Shown: positions 39,360-45,423 of the stretch, one piece after another
Layout: every line of letters starts with the position of its first letter
Numbering within the stretch: the stretch's first letter is position 1
Source of the DNA: JAPLST01 sp964397565
GTDB lineage: Bacteria > Auribacterota > UBA3054 > JAPLST01
DNA length: 45,423 bases
Reading direction: 5' to 3'
Assembly (NCBI GenBank): GCA_964397565.1
Contig: CAYNJC010000035.1
Coordinates: 1-45,423 of the forward strand
Made by a program: the position numbers and the translations under genes
The notes under the pieces: generated by a model
The model's input: the letters and a program-made list of their open reading frames with translations, nothing else
The model's database searches: none
Told to the model about the DNA's origin: nothing

Positions 39360-40218
39360 GCACGGGCACGCAGATGACGCGGACGCCTCCGTCTGGCGTG
39401 AATGTGCAGATGATGGTCCCCTGCTGGTCTGTGCGCCACAGCTGGGTGCGGCGCGCGAATGCGTCAACGACCGCGGCCGTGGGATAGCCATATGGATTTG
39501 CGCCGACGGACAAGACGGCATGCTGCGGCGCGACGGCGGCGAGAAGCTGCGGCGTGAACCCGTCGGCGGCACCATGATGCGGAATCTGGAGCACGGCGGC
39601 CGGCCAATTCGTGCGCCCGGCCAGCAGCGCGATCTGCGCCGGCGTTGTCATGTCGGCCAACAGCAGCGCACGTGTGGCGCCAAAGACAAGTTCAAAACCA
39701 AGACTGGTCGCATTAAGATCTACCGGCGCGGGCATGAAGTCCTCGCCACCACCGGGCGGATTGAGGACCTGCAATTGCAGACGGCCCCACGAGCAGGTCA
39801 TAGCGCGGGTGAGAATGGTCACCGGAATCCCCTGCCGGCGGGTTTGCGCGTCGATCGCCTGCGTGTAGACATTTGTTGCGCGCCAGGCAGGGCGATATAG
39901 GATGCGGGTCGGCACGCGCGCAAGCACATCCACCAAACCGCCACAATGGTCATCGTGGGCATGTGTGCAAATGATCGCATCCAGCGCAGTGATGTTATTG
40001 GCTTGCAGGAATGGAAGTACCGTGCGCGTACCCTGATCGGCCTGCCCGGCGCCAGAGCCGCCGTCAATCAACAGGGCTGTGTCCGCGTGGCGCACCACCG
40101 TCGCGGCACCATAGCCGACGTCCAGGAACACAAGTTGACACAGGTCGTCCGCCCGGCACAGCGCGGCACAGGCAAGCAGCGCGAAGGCGCACAGTCTGGT
40201 TTTCAGTCCATCGTTCAT
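39349..40218 (-). CDS. Secreted MBL-fold metallohydrolase (ComEC C-terminal type)
   Basis: This 289-aa protein begins with a signal peptide (RLCAFALLACAALCRADD). It has the metallo-beta-lactamase fold of the ComEC/Rec2 soluble domain: QLVFLDVGYGAATVVRHADTALLIDGG, the metal motif THAHDDH (85-91), LLLADMTTPAQ (Asp ligand), VLQIPHHGAADGFTPQLL (His) and HAVLSVGANPYGYP. Stand-alone secreted versions are predicted nucleases or phosphodiesterases; no membrane channel is present, so it is not a full ComEC. The start ATG 40218 lies at the edge of a 7-nt periodic repeat. Confidence 0.85.
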   Translation of the reverse strand: MNDGLKTRLCAFALLACAALCRADDLCQLVFLDVGYGAATVVRHADTALLIDGGSGAGQADQGTRTVLPFLQANNITALDAIICTHAHDDHCGGLVDVLARVPTRILYRPAWRATNVYTQAIDAQTRRQGIPVTILTRAMTCSWGRLQLQVLNPPGGGEDFMPAPVDLNATSLGFELVFGATRALLLADMTTPAQIALLAGRTNWPAAVLQIPHHGAADGFTPQLLAAVAPQHAVLSVGANPYGYPTAAVVDAFARRTQLWRTDQQGTIICTFTPDGGVRVICVPVPAR

Positions 40219-40270
40219 AGTTGTCAGTTTCTGCGCTGCACCTAACGACTAATGACGTATGACTAGGCAC
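40205..40270. repeat. Degenerate 7-nt repeat between two minus-strand genes
   Basis: TAACGAC, TAATGAC, GTATGAC, TAGGCAC run in register at 40243-40270, preceded by GTCCATC-GTTCATA-GTTGTCA at 40206-40226. The proximal units lie inside the first codons of the MBL-fold gene. Confidence 0.55.
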
Positions 40271-40274
40271 TGAT

Positions 40275-41264
40275 CTACAGCCGCCCGCCCATCGTCAAGG
40301 TCATCAACGCCTTCTGGACATGCAGGCGATTCTCGGCTTCATCATAGACCACTGAGTGCGGCCCGTCAATGACGGCGTCGGTGACTTCCTTGCCGCGATC
40401 GGCGGGTAGCGGGTGCATATAAATCGAGTGCTTCTTCGTGAGATTCATGGCGCGTTCGTCACAAACCCATTTGGGATACTTGTCGATCAAGGCCAGGCCT
40501 TGCTTTGTATCACGCGTGGTTTCGAGCGGGCCCCACGATTTGGGGATGACGATGTCGGCATCCGTGAAGGCGGCATCAAATTCGTTGACGATCTCAAATT
40601 TGGTGCCGGCCACGCGGGCATTTTCGCGCGCCTGGGCCTCGATCTGCGGCATCAGTTTGAACTCCGGCGGATAGGCCAGAGTGACATCAATGCCAAAGCG
40701 CGGCATCATCAGGATCAAGGATTGCGGCACGGAGAGCGGGCGCATGTAATTGGGCGCGCACGTCCATGACACACCCAGCTTGAGGCCGCGCGTGTTGTGC
40801 CCGAATTTCTCGCGCATGGTGAAATAATCGGCAAGAATCTGGCAGGGATGATATACATCACATTGCATGTTCAGCACCGGGACCGAGGCATGTTGCGCGA
40901 CCTCGCGTATGTACGGACTGCCCTCGCCATAGGCGCAGTGGCGAATGGCGATGGCATCGCCAAAGCGGCTGAGCACGTTGGCCGTATCCTTGGCGGATTC
41001 GCCATGTGAAATCTGCATTTTGTCGGGCGAGAGGTAGACCGCATGGCCGCCGAGCTGGGTCATGCCGGTCTCGAACGAATTGCGTGTGCGGGTCGAGGAA
41101 TCAAAGAAAATCATGTAAAGGGTTTGATCCTCCAGATAATGACGGCGAACGCCCATGGCGAACTCGCGTTTGAGCTGGGTCGTGGCCGCAAAAATGGATT
41201 CCAGTTCGTCGGTCGTCCATTCCTGGGTGGTAATAAAATCACGGCCCTTCAATTTGGTTTGCAT
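40275..41264 (-). CDS. Aspartate/ornithine carbamoyltransferase-family enzyme, YgeW/AOTC-like
   Basis: This 329-aa enzyme transfers a carbamoyl group from carbamoyl phosphate to an amino acceptor. The carbamoyl-phosphate site SSTRTRNSFETG (56-67) and HPCQ (139-142) are intact. The central WTCAPNYMRPLSVPQS (167-181) and AYPPEFKLMPQIEA resemble YgeW and the knotted acetyl-/succinyl-ornithine transcarbamylases more than classical ArgF. The acceptor loop reads MHPLPADRG (283-291): OTCases have HCLP with a catalytic Cys, while ATCases have HPLP. The acceptor is therefore uncertain; it may serve as the arginine-pathway enzyme. A good promoter lies at 41313-41341, and CGGAG precedes ATG 41264. Confidence 0.8.
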   Translation of the reverse strand: MQTKLKGRDFITTQEWTTDELESIFAATTQLKREFAMGVRRHYLEDQTLYMIFFDSSTRTRNSFETGMTQLGGHAVYLSPDKMQISHGESAKDTANVLSRFGDAIAIRHCAYGEGSPYIREVAQHASVPVLNMQCDVYHPCQILADYFTMREKFGHNTRGLKLGVSWTCAPNYMRPLSVPQSLILMMPRFGIDVTLAYPPEFKLMPQIEAQARENARVAGTKFEIVNEFDAAFTDADIVIPKSWGPLETTRDTKQGLALIDKYPKWVCDERAMNLTKKHSIYMHPLPADRGKEVTDAVIDGPHSVVYDEAENRLHVQKALMTLTMGGRL

Positions 41265-41312
41265 AATTACTCCGTGCGGAGGTGAAGAAAATCGGCCAAC
41301 ATTAGTTGCGTA

Positions 41313-41341
41313 AGTATAGCAGACTGCGGCACGTGACGCAA
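41313..41341 (-). promoter_or_regulatory. Promoter of the carbamoyltransferase gene
   Basis: On the minus strand: TTGCGT (41341-41336), a 17-bp spacer and TATACT (41318-41313), giving a start near 41306 and a ~42-nt leader. Confidence 0.6.
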
Positions 41342-41499
41342 CCGATCCGCATTCTTAGTTTCGGCGACTGGTGCAAGCGCCCCTACGGGATGCCGACACG
41401 AGGTGTGGCTTGCCACACAGATTCGCGCGGCGCGGGTGGGAGGTCTTGTTGCCGGGCTTGATGACTCCGGTGTGCCGACGGCACTACACGCATCGCCAG
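41342..41499. other. Gene-free gap downstream of the beta-helix gene
   Basis: It contains the inverted repeat TGTGGC-TT-GCCACA (41404-41417), which could end the minus-strand secreted-protein operon, although no T-tract follows. Nothing else is recognised. Confidence 0.35.
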
Positions 41500-44400
41500 C
41501 TACTGTGCGCGAATACTGAAGACCTTATACTTGCCGCGGGTGAAGATGACACGATCTTCAAGCACTTCGCCGTACAGATTGGTGCCGCGAATACTGAACG
41601 TGTAGGTGCCGAAATGTGGCAAGTGCTGAGGCACAGACCAGGTTGTTGCAGCGGGCATGCTGCCGATGCTGATCCCGCCGCTGACGCCATCCGACCACAC
41701 ATTGCTGTAAGAGAAGGAACCCAGCAGGCCGGTGCTGACGCCGGCCGTCAGATGGTGCAGGTAGCGGAAGGGAAAGACGGTCTGATTGGCGGTGTTAGTG
41801 ATGCGCAAGAGCGCTAGAACATACTCGTAGGCACCGATGTCGACGCGGGCTTCGCGTATGCGCGGATTGAAATCGAGGTCAACATTGCCGGACATCCAGG
41901 CTTGATTTACGCCGGCATTGAGACAGGCCGAAGTCGCGCGCAGGCGATAGTCCAGCGTGGCGATACTGCGGAACTGCGGATCGGTGCTGATGCAGCCAAC
42001 TTGATAGGGCAAACCTGCCAGTGGCGCGGTGCAGCAGTATTGGAAACTTCGTTCGTATTCCGTGCCGACCACAGTGCTGTACCAGTTGGAGTCAGCCGCG
42101 ACGGTGGCGGTGTTGAAATAACTAATGGTGTTGTAGTAATTTCCGCCGGATTGCGAATGAATGCCGCCGCCTTGATAGGCGGCATTGCTCGAGACTGTGC
42201 AGCTCTGGACAATGCCGCCGCTGTCGTGAATCGAGATGCCGCCGCCATTGGTTGCGGCGGTATTGCCGTAGGCAAGGCAATTGCGGACAGTGCCGAATGA
42301 ATCACAAAAGACGGCGCCGCCGCGGTCGGTGGCTCGATTGGCAGTGAAAGTGCTATTCATGATCAAGCCTTGGTTAAAGCACAACGCGCCGCCGCCGCGC
42401 ACGGCCGTGTTGGTGCGGAAGAGACAGGTGTGAATAGTGCCGCCGTCATAACACGCCACACCGCCGCCACGGCCCATGGTGCGGTTCATGGTGAAATGGC
42501 AATTGCTGACGAAGCCGTTGTTAAAGCAGATGGCGCCCCCACCATAGCTGTCTATACCGCTGCCTTGGGCACTGCCGTTCGAGATAGTGAAGCCGTTGAG
42601 CCGCGCCTCCGTGGCAATATAGAAGCAGCGCGTGGTGCCGGCGCCGTCCACAATGGTCTGTTCGGGACCGCAGACGCTGTAAACTTCGACGGCGCTGGTC
42701 AGCACGATCGGCGACGTGATGCGATACGTGCCGGCGGACACAAACACCAGCATAAAATCATAACTGATGGCAACGGCGGATTCAATGTTGCTGGCAGCCG
42801 TCGCCCATGACGTGTACGGCGCGATGTGCAGGCCGTTGGTGGCGACATAGCGCGGATCCGAGACGACAATGATGAAATCGGTGGCGAGGTACGTGGCGAT
42901 CTCACCGACCGCGTTACTGACTAGGAGATAGACGGTGTAAATGCCATCATTGGTATACGACCACGAGGGCGCGCGCACATTCAGGCCGTTGGTGTCGAAG
43001 CCGCTGGGGTAGTTGAAATCCCAGTAGTAGTAAAGCGTCGCAGTGTTGGTACCCGTGACATAGCTGGAGAAGTCCACGGCAAAGGGCTTGCGGCCGGCAC
43101 GCCGGTTGGCGGACAGCGCGCAGGTCAGACGCCCCAGTTCAAACGCACCGATGTCAACAATCCTATTAATGATGCGCGCTTGGGGCGTCAAGTCCTGAGC
43201 GGCAACCATCCAGGCCTCATTGCTGCCGACATTGATGCAGGGCGAATTGGTTGCGAGCTGGTAATGATTGTAGGCGGCGGCGAGAAAAACCGGCGGGTTG
43301 GTGATGGTGCCGCCCTCATCAGCTGCGCCCGTGATGGCGGGCCAGGTGCAGCAGTTGCGCCAGCGCGCATTGGCGGTCTGGTTGCGATAGTTCGTGTAGG
43401 TGGCGGCGTAGTTGTCATAGACGATCGCGTTGCGCACCAAGGTGTTGTCGCCGCAGTCAATGCCGCCGCCGCCGATATTGGCAGTGTTCTTCACGACCGT
43501 GCAGGAATGGATGCGCGCACCGTCGCCATAATTGTAGATGCCGCCGCCCTCGTCGGCGATGTTGCCATGAAAGAGACTGTTCGAGACCGAGCCATTGTTG
43601 TACACAGCCAAGCCGCCACCCCAATCGCCGACGGTGTTATACATGAAACGGCAGCGGTCGGCCGCGCCCCCGCCATCCATCAGAAGGCCCCCGCCGTCAT
43701 TCATGGCCAGGTTGCCGGAGAACAGACAGTCGCGGACGAAGCCGTTGTTCAGCGCGTAAATACCACCGCCACCGGTGCCGGCCCCCGAGACGGTCGTGCG
43801 ATTGCCGATCAATGTACACTGGGTCACGCTGGCTGCCACACCATTGATATACACGCCACCGCCGTAACACACGACTCTGTTATTGAGAAAGGCACAGGAG
43901 ATTGCGGAACCGGCGCCGTCGAAGAAGATACCGCCGCCACCGTTGCCGCTGTCAGTAACAGGCAGTTGCTTGTTGGCGCTGAAGGTGCAGTTGGTGATTT
44001 GCGCGATGCCGGGCGCATACACGCCGGCGCCGCGATTGGAGGCGACATTGGCGGTAAAGGCACAGCCATCCGCGGTCGTGTCATTCATGACAGCGCCGCC
44101 GCCATAAACGGCATAATTGCCCTCCAGATAGCAACGCACGAGTCGCGCGCTGTTCTGGCAGTAGGCGCCGCCGCCTTGCGACGTGCCGGTGCCACAGTGG
44201 TAGTTGTTCTGAATTGTGCAATCAAGGATGGTTGCCAGATTGCACCAGATGCCGGCGCCTAAGCGCGCGGCGCCGGTCGTTGTATTGCCAGAGATGATGC
44301 AATTGCTGACCAGAATGCCGGTGGCGGTGACATAGATGCCGCCGCCATTGCCGCTTAGTGTGCCGTTGGTGATGGTAAAGCCCTCAATGGCAACGCCACT

Positions 44401-44748
44401 GTTATTCGAGTACAGGACGCGATGCGTGCCGCGCCCATCGAGCACAGTGGCCGCAGGACCGTTCACACTGCGCAGGATTAGACGATTGTCATTGAGGTCA
44501 ATCTGGGCTGACTCACTATAGATGCCATTAGTGACAATAATGACATCGTTCGGGGTAGCGATACTCGTGGCGGCGGCGATATTGGTGGCGGCGGTGGGCC
44601 ACGTGGTGTACGGTGCCGTATGCGAGCCGTTCGTCCAGACATATCTCGTCGCTGCGGAAGTCGCGGCGGCCACGCCTAGGCATAAAAACACGCACACTGC
44701 ACACAGTTTCGCCAGTCGCTTCGTGACATTCTCTGTAACTGTGATCAT
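41500..44748 (-). CDS. Secreted double right-handed beta-helix protein with PKD-like linker
   Basis: This 1082-residue protein has a signal peptide at about 12-33 (LAKLCAVCVFLCLGVAAATS). The first unit starts RYVWTNGSHTAPYTTWPTAA and is a long beta-helix of ~22-residue rungs built on GGGIY/GGGAY...NC.F..N, ending with the closing domain CINVGSNEAWM...RIVDIGAFELG (near 540; choice-of-anchor-Q type). A PKD-like domain (545-640, YYYWDFNYPSGFDTNG) follows. A second unit repeats the plan from YVATNGLHIAPYTSWATAAS to VDIGAYEYV. The C-terminus is an Ig-like domain. No anchor is seen. The role is probably glycan binding or adhesion; no lyase catalytic site is evident. The start of the repeat is typical of Kiritimatiellota/Lentisphaerota. 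Confidence 0.82.
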   Translation of the reverse strand: MITVTENVTKRLAKLCAVCVFLCLGVAAATSAATRYVWTNGSHTAPYTTWPTAATNIAAATSIATPNDVIIVTNGIYSESAQIDLNDNRLILRSVNGPAATVLDGRGTHRVLYSNNSGVAIEGFTITNGTLSGNGGGIYVTATGILVSNCIISGNTTTGAARLGAGIWCNLATILDCTIQNNYHCGTGTSQGGGAYCQNSARLVRCYLEGNYAVYGGGAVMNDTTADGCAFTANVASNRGAGVYAPGIAQITNCTFSANKQLPVTDSGNGGGGIFFDGAGSAISCAFLNNRVVCYGGGVYINGVAASVTQCTLIGNRTTVSGAGTGGGGIYALNNGFVRDCLFSGNLAMNDGGGLLMDGGGAADRCRFMYNTVGDWGGGLAVYNNGSVSNSLFHGNIADEGGGIYNYGDGARIHSCTVVKNTANIGGGGIDCGDNTLVRNAIVYDNYAATYTNYRNQTANARWRNCCTWPAITGAADEGGTITNPPVFLAAAYNHYQLATNSPCINVGSNEAWMVAAQDLTPQARIINRIVDIGAFELGRLTCALSANRRAGRKPFAVDFSSYVTGTNTATLYYYWDFNYPSGFDTNGLNVRAPSWSYTNDGIYTVYLLVSNAVGEIATYLATDFIIVVSDPRYVATNGLHIAPYTSWATAASNIESAVAISYDFMLVFVSAGTYRITSPIVLTSAVEVYSVCGPEQTIVDGAGTTRCFYIATEARLNGFTISNGSAQGSGIDSYGGGAICFNNGFVSNCHFTMNRTMGRGGGVACYDGGTIHTCLFRTNTAVRGGGALCFNQGLIMNSTFTANRATDRGGAVFCDSFGTVRNCLAYGNTAATNGGGISIHDSGGIVQSCTVSSNAAYQGGGIHSQSGGNYYNTISYFNTATVAADSNWYSTVVGTEYERSFQYCCTAPLAGLPYQVGCISTDPQFRSIATLDYRLRATSACLNAGVNQAWMSGNVDLDFNPRIREARVDIGAYEYVLALLRITNTANQTVFPFRYLHHLTAGVSTGLLGSFSYSNVWSDGVSGGISIGSMPAATTWSVPQHLPHFGTYTFSIRGTNLYGEVLEDRVIFTRGKYKVFSIRAQ

Positions 44749-44790
44749 GGTCGAATGGACAAGGGGGCTGCCCCTACTACGTCCTTTATG

Positions 44791-45312
44791 CTACTGTCGT
44801 CGCCCTTCGAAGCAGAAACTCACAACAGAGTTTGTTGCGGAGACCGCAATGCCAAGACGGTGATATCGTGTGATCGAGATCGGTGTGGCAAACGTACGAA
44901 TATCGTTCAACGTGCTTAACGTAAACGAGTCAACCTGCACCGCGTTGGTATAGACATACACCGTGCGGCTGAGCGCTGATGGCTGACAGACACAGACGCC
45001 CGTCACCGTGTAGTTGGTGCTGAACAGAATGTCAACGCGATTGGTATCACATTCACCACTGACCAGCGAGAGAACGGCGGTGATCCTATTGTCAACATAG
45101 TTCGTCAATTGCCAATACGGCACGGGTTCGGTCGTGAACGCTTTCGGCACGACCGCAAACACGCCCGTCGCCGCAAACACGGTGCTGACATTCGTGACAA
45201 CCTTGCCGGTAAAGTCCGTGCGCTGATAGACTTTCATTGCCGCCACGCCCAAGACCAAGGCGGGTGCCATCAATGCAACCACAACTACTGCCTGTAATAA
45301 CCGCATCCGCAT
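44791..45312 (-). CDS. Small secreted protein of unknown function
   Basis: This 173-aa protein has an N-terminal hydrophobic signal or anchor (LLQAVVVVALMAPALVLGVA). The remainder is Val/Thr-rich predicted beta-sheet (KVVTNVSTVFAATGVFAVVP, ISITRYHRLGIAVSATNSVV). I do not recognise a family. It ends 42 bp before the beta-helix gene and is probably cotranscribed with it and with the truncated gene at the window edge. ATG 45306 is an alternative start two codons on. Confidence 0.65.
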   Translation of the reverse strand: MRMRLLQAVVVVALMAPALVLGVAAMKVYQRTDFTGKVVTNVSTVFAATGVFAVVPKAFTTEPVPYWQLTNYVDNRITAVLSLVSGECDTNRVDILFSTNYTVTGVCVCQPSALSRTVYVYTNAVQVDSFTLSTLNDIRTFATPISITRYHRLGIAVSATNSVVSFCFEGRRQ

Positions 45313-45332
45313 GGTTTCATTCCATCAGTGCC

Positions 45333-45357
45333 GGTGGGGAGCACATGCTCCCCATCG
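45333..45357 (-). repeat. Intergenic hairpin GGGGAGC-ACAT-GCTCCCC
   Basis: A seven-pair perfect core (45336-45353) that extends to about 11 pairs with one G/T mismatch (CGGTGGGG against CCCCATCG). It sits between two minus-strand genes; no T-tract. It may be a processing or stability element. Confidence 0.45.
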
Positions 45358-45371
45358 GCCACATATTTGTG

Positions 45372-45423
45372 TTATTCAAACTCCAGCGCGACCGCGCCGC
45401 CGCTCCAGATTTCCATTTTGCCG
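45372..45423 (-). CDS. 3' end of a gene running off the window
   Basis: On the minus strand the last 16 codons read GKMEIWSGGAVALEFE and end with TAA at 45374-45372. The gene is cut by the window edge. Its position upstream of two secreted-protein genes suggests it belongs to the same cluster. No family can be assigned. Confidence 0.45.
   Translation of the reverse strand, partial: GKMEIWSGGAVALEFE

Noticed and set aside
39349..40218. Full ComEC DNA-uptake channel
   Set aside because: Only the MBL-fold part with a signal peptide is present; no competence-type membrane domain adjoins it.
1..45423. tRNA, rRNA or riboswitch genes
   Set aside because: By eye I found no cloverleaf with conserved T-arm, no rRNA segments and no recognisable riboswitch core; a covariance-model scan would be needed to exclude them fully.

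Overview
The window looks like a chromosomal segment of a GC-rich, free-living or host-associated member of the PVC superphylum, most likely Kiritimatiellota or Lentisphaerota. The evidence is compositional and by family, with no marker-gene phylogeny. It includes a secreted beta-helix protein with the 'YV.TNG...APYT.WPTAATNI' style of repeat start, two small secreted proteins with a PEP-CTERM-like tail, an FHA/zinc-ribbon/pseudopilin-like/TPR giant, an expanded set of Gfo/Idh/MocA oxidoreductases, a heparinase-type lyase, and a GxxExxY nuclease in a repeat-bounded cassette. I saw no rRNA, tRNA or CRISPR.

Layout. 1-3552 (+): a four-gene operon with three ATGA stop/start overlaps, comprising a TrmH-type RNA methyltransferase, a PfkB-fold protein lacking the catalytic Asp, a YchF-like protein without a P-loop, and a rhomboid protease. 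3553-6545: a repeat-rich stretch with an EamA transporter bracketed by two inverted copies of a MITE-like element, then cutA with a strong terminator, then an IS630-type transposase remnant between hairpins. 6546-11033 (+): a sugar-metabolism operon of three Gfo/Idh/MocA oxidoreductases and one TIM-barrel isomerase/epimerase behind a good sigma70 promoter. 17122-11051 (-): dapB, a UDP-xylose-synthase-type SDR, a UDP-HexNAc/hexose 6-dehydrogenase, a flippase, a PfkB sugar kinase and a DUF456 membrane protein, i.e. mainly surface-polysaccharide precursor and export genes. 22870-17204 (-): a type III restriction-modification locus whose mod and res genes enclose an XRE-ImmA/IrrE metallopeptidase and a DUF4411 PIN-like protein. 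24246-22931 (-): a NifU-type scaffold and a family 9 glycosyltransferase, divergent from another family 9 glycosyltransferase at 24427.

25954-30698 holds the FHA/TPR membrane giant, a thioredoxin-like protein and coaX, which carries an in-frame insertion. 31051-32519 encodes two secreted proteins with the same C-terminal tag. 32617-33354 is the GxxExxY nuclease cassette between two direct copies of a ~160-bp element with 29-bp inverted ends. It abuts an esterase, a third MITE copy and then a heparinase-like lyase and an O-antigen-ligase-like protein. After an MBL-fold hydrolase and a knotted-type carbamoyltransferase (both -), the window ends with a minus-strand cluster of secreted proteins (a 1082-aa double beta-helix protein, a small secreted protein and a truncated gene at the edge).

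Intergenic DNA is unusual. It contains (i) a MITE-like family (three copies plus fragments), (ii) perfect or near-perfect hairpins that share a CG-NNN-CG apex but have different stems, and (iii) drifting tandem repeats that keep a 7-nt period while the unit sequence changes. The best candidates for an undescribed system are the repeat-bounded GxxExxY cassette and the restriction locus with an embedded regulator/protease-nuclease pair.
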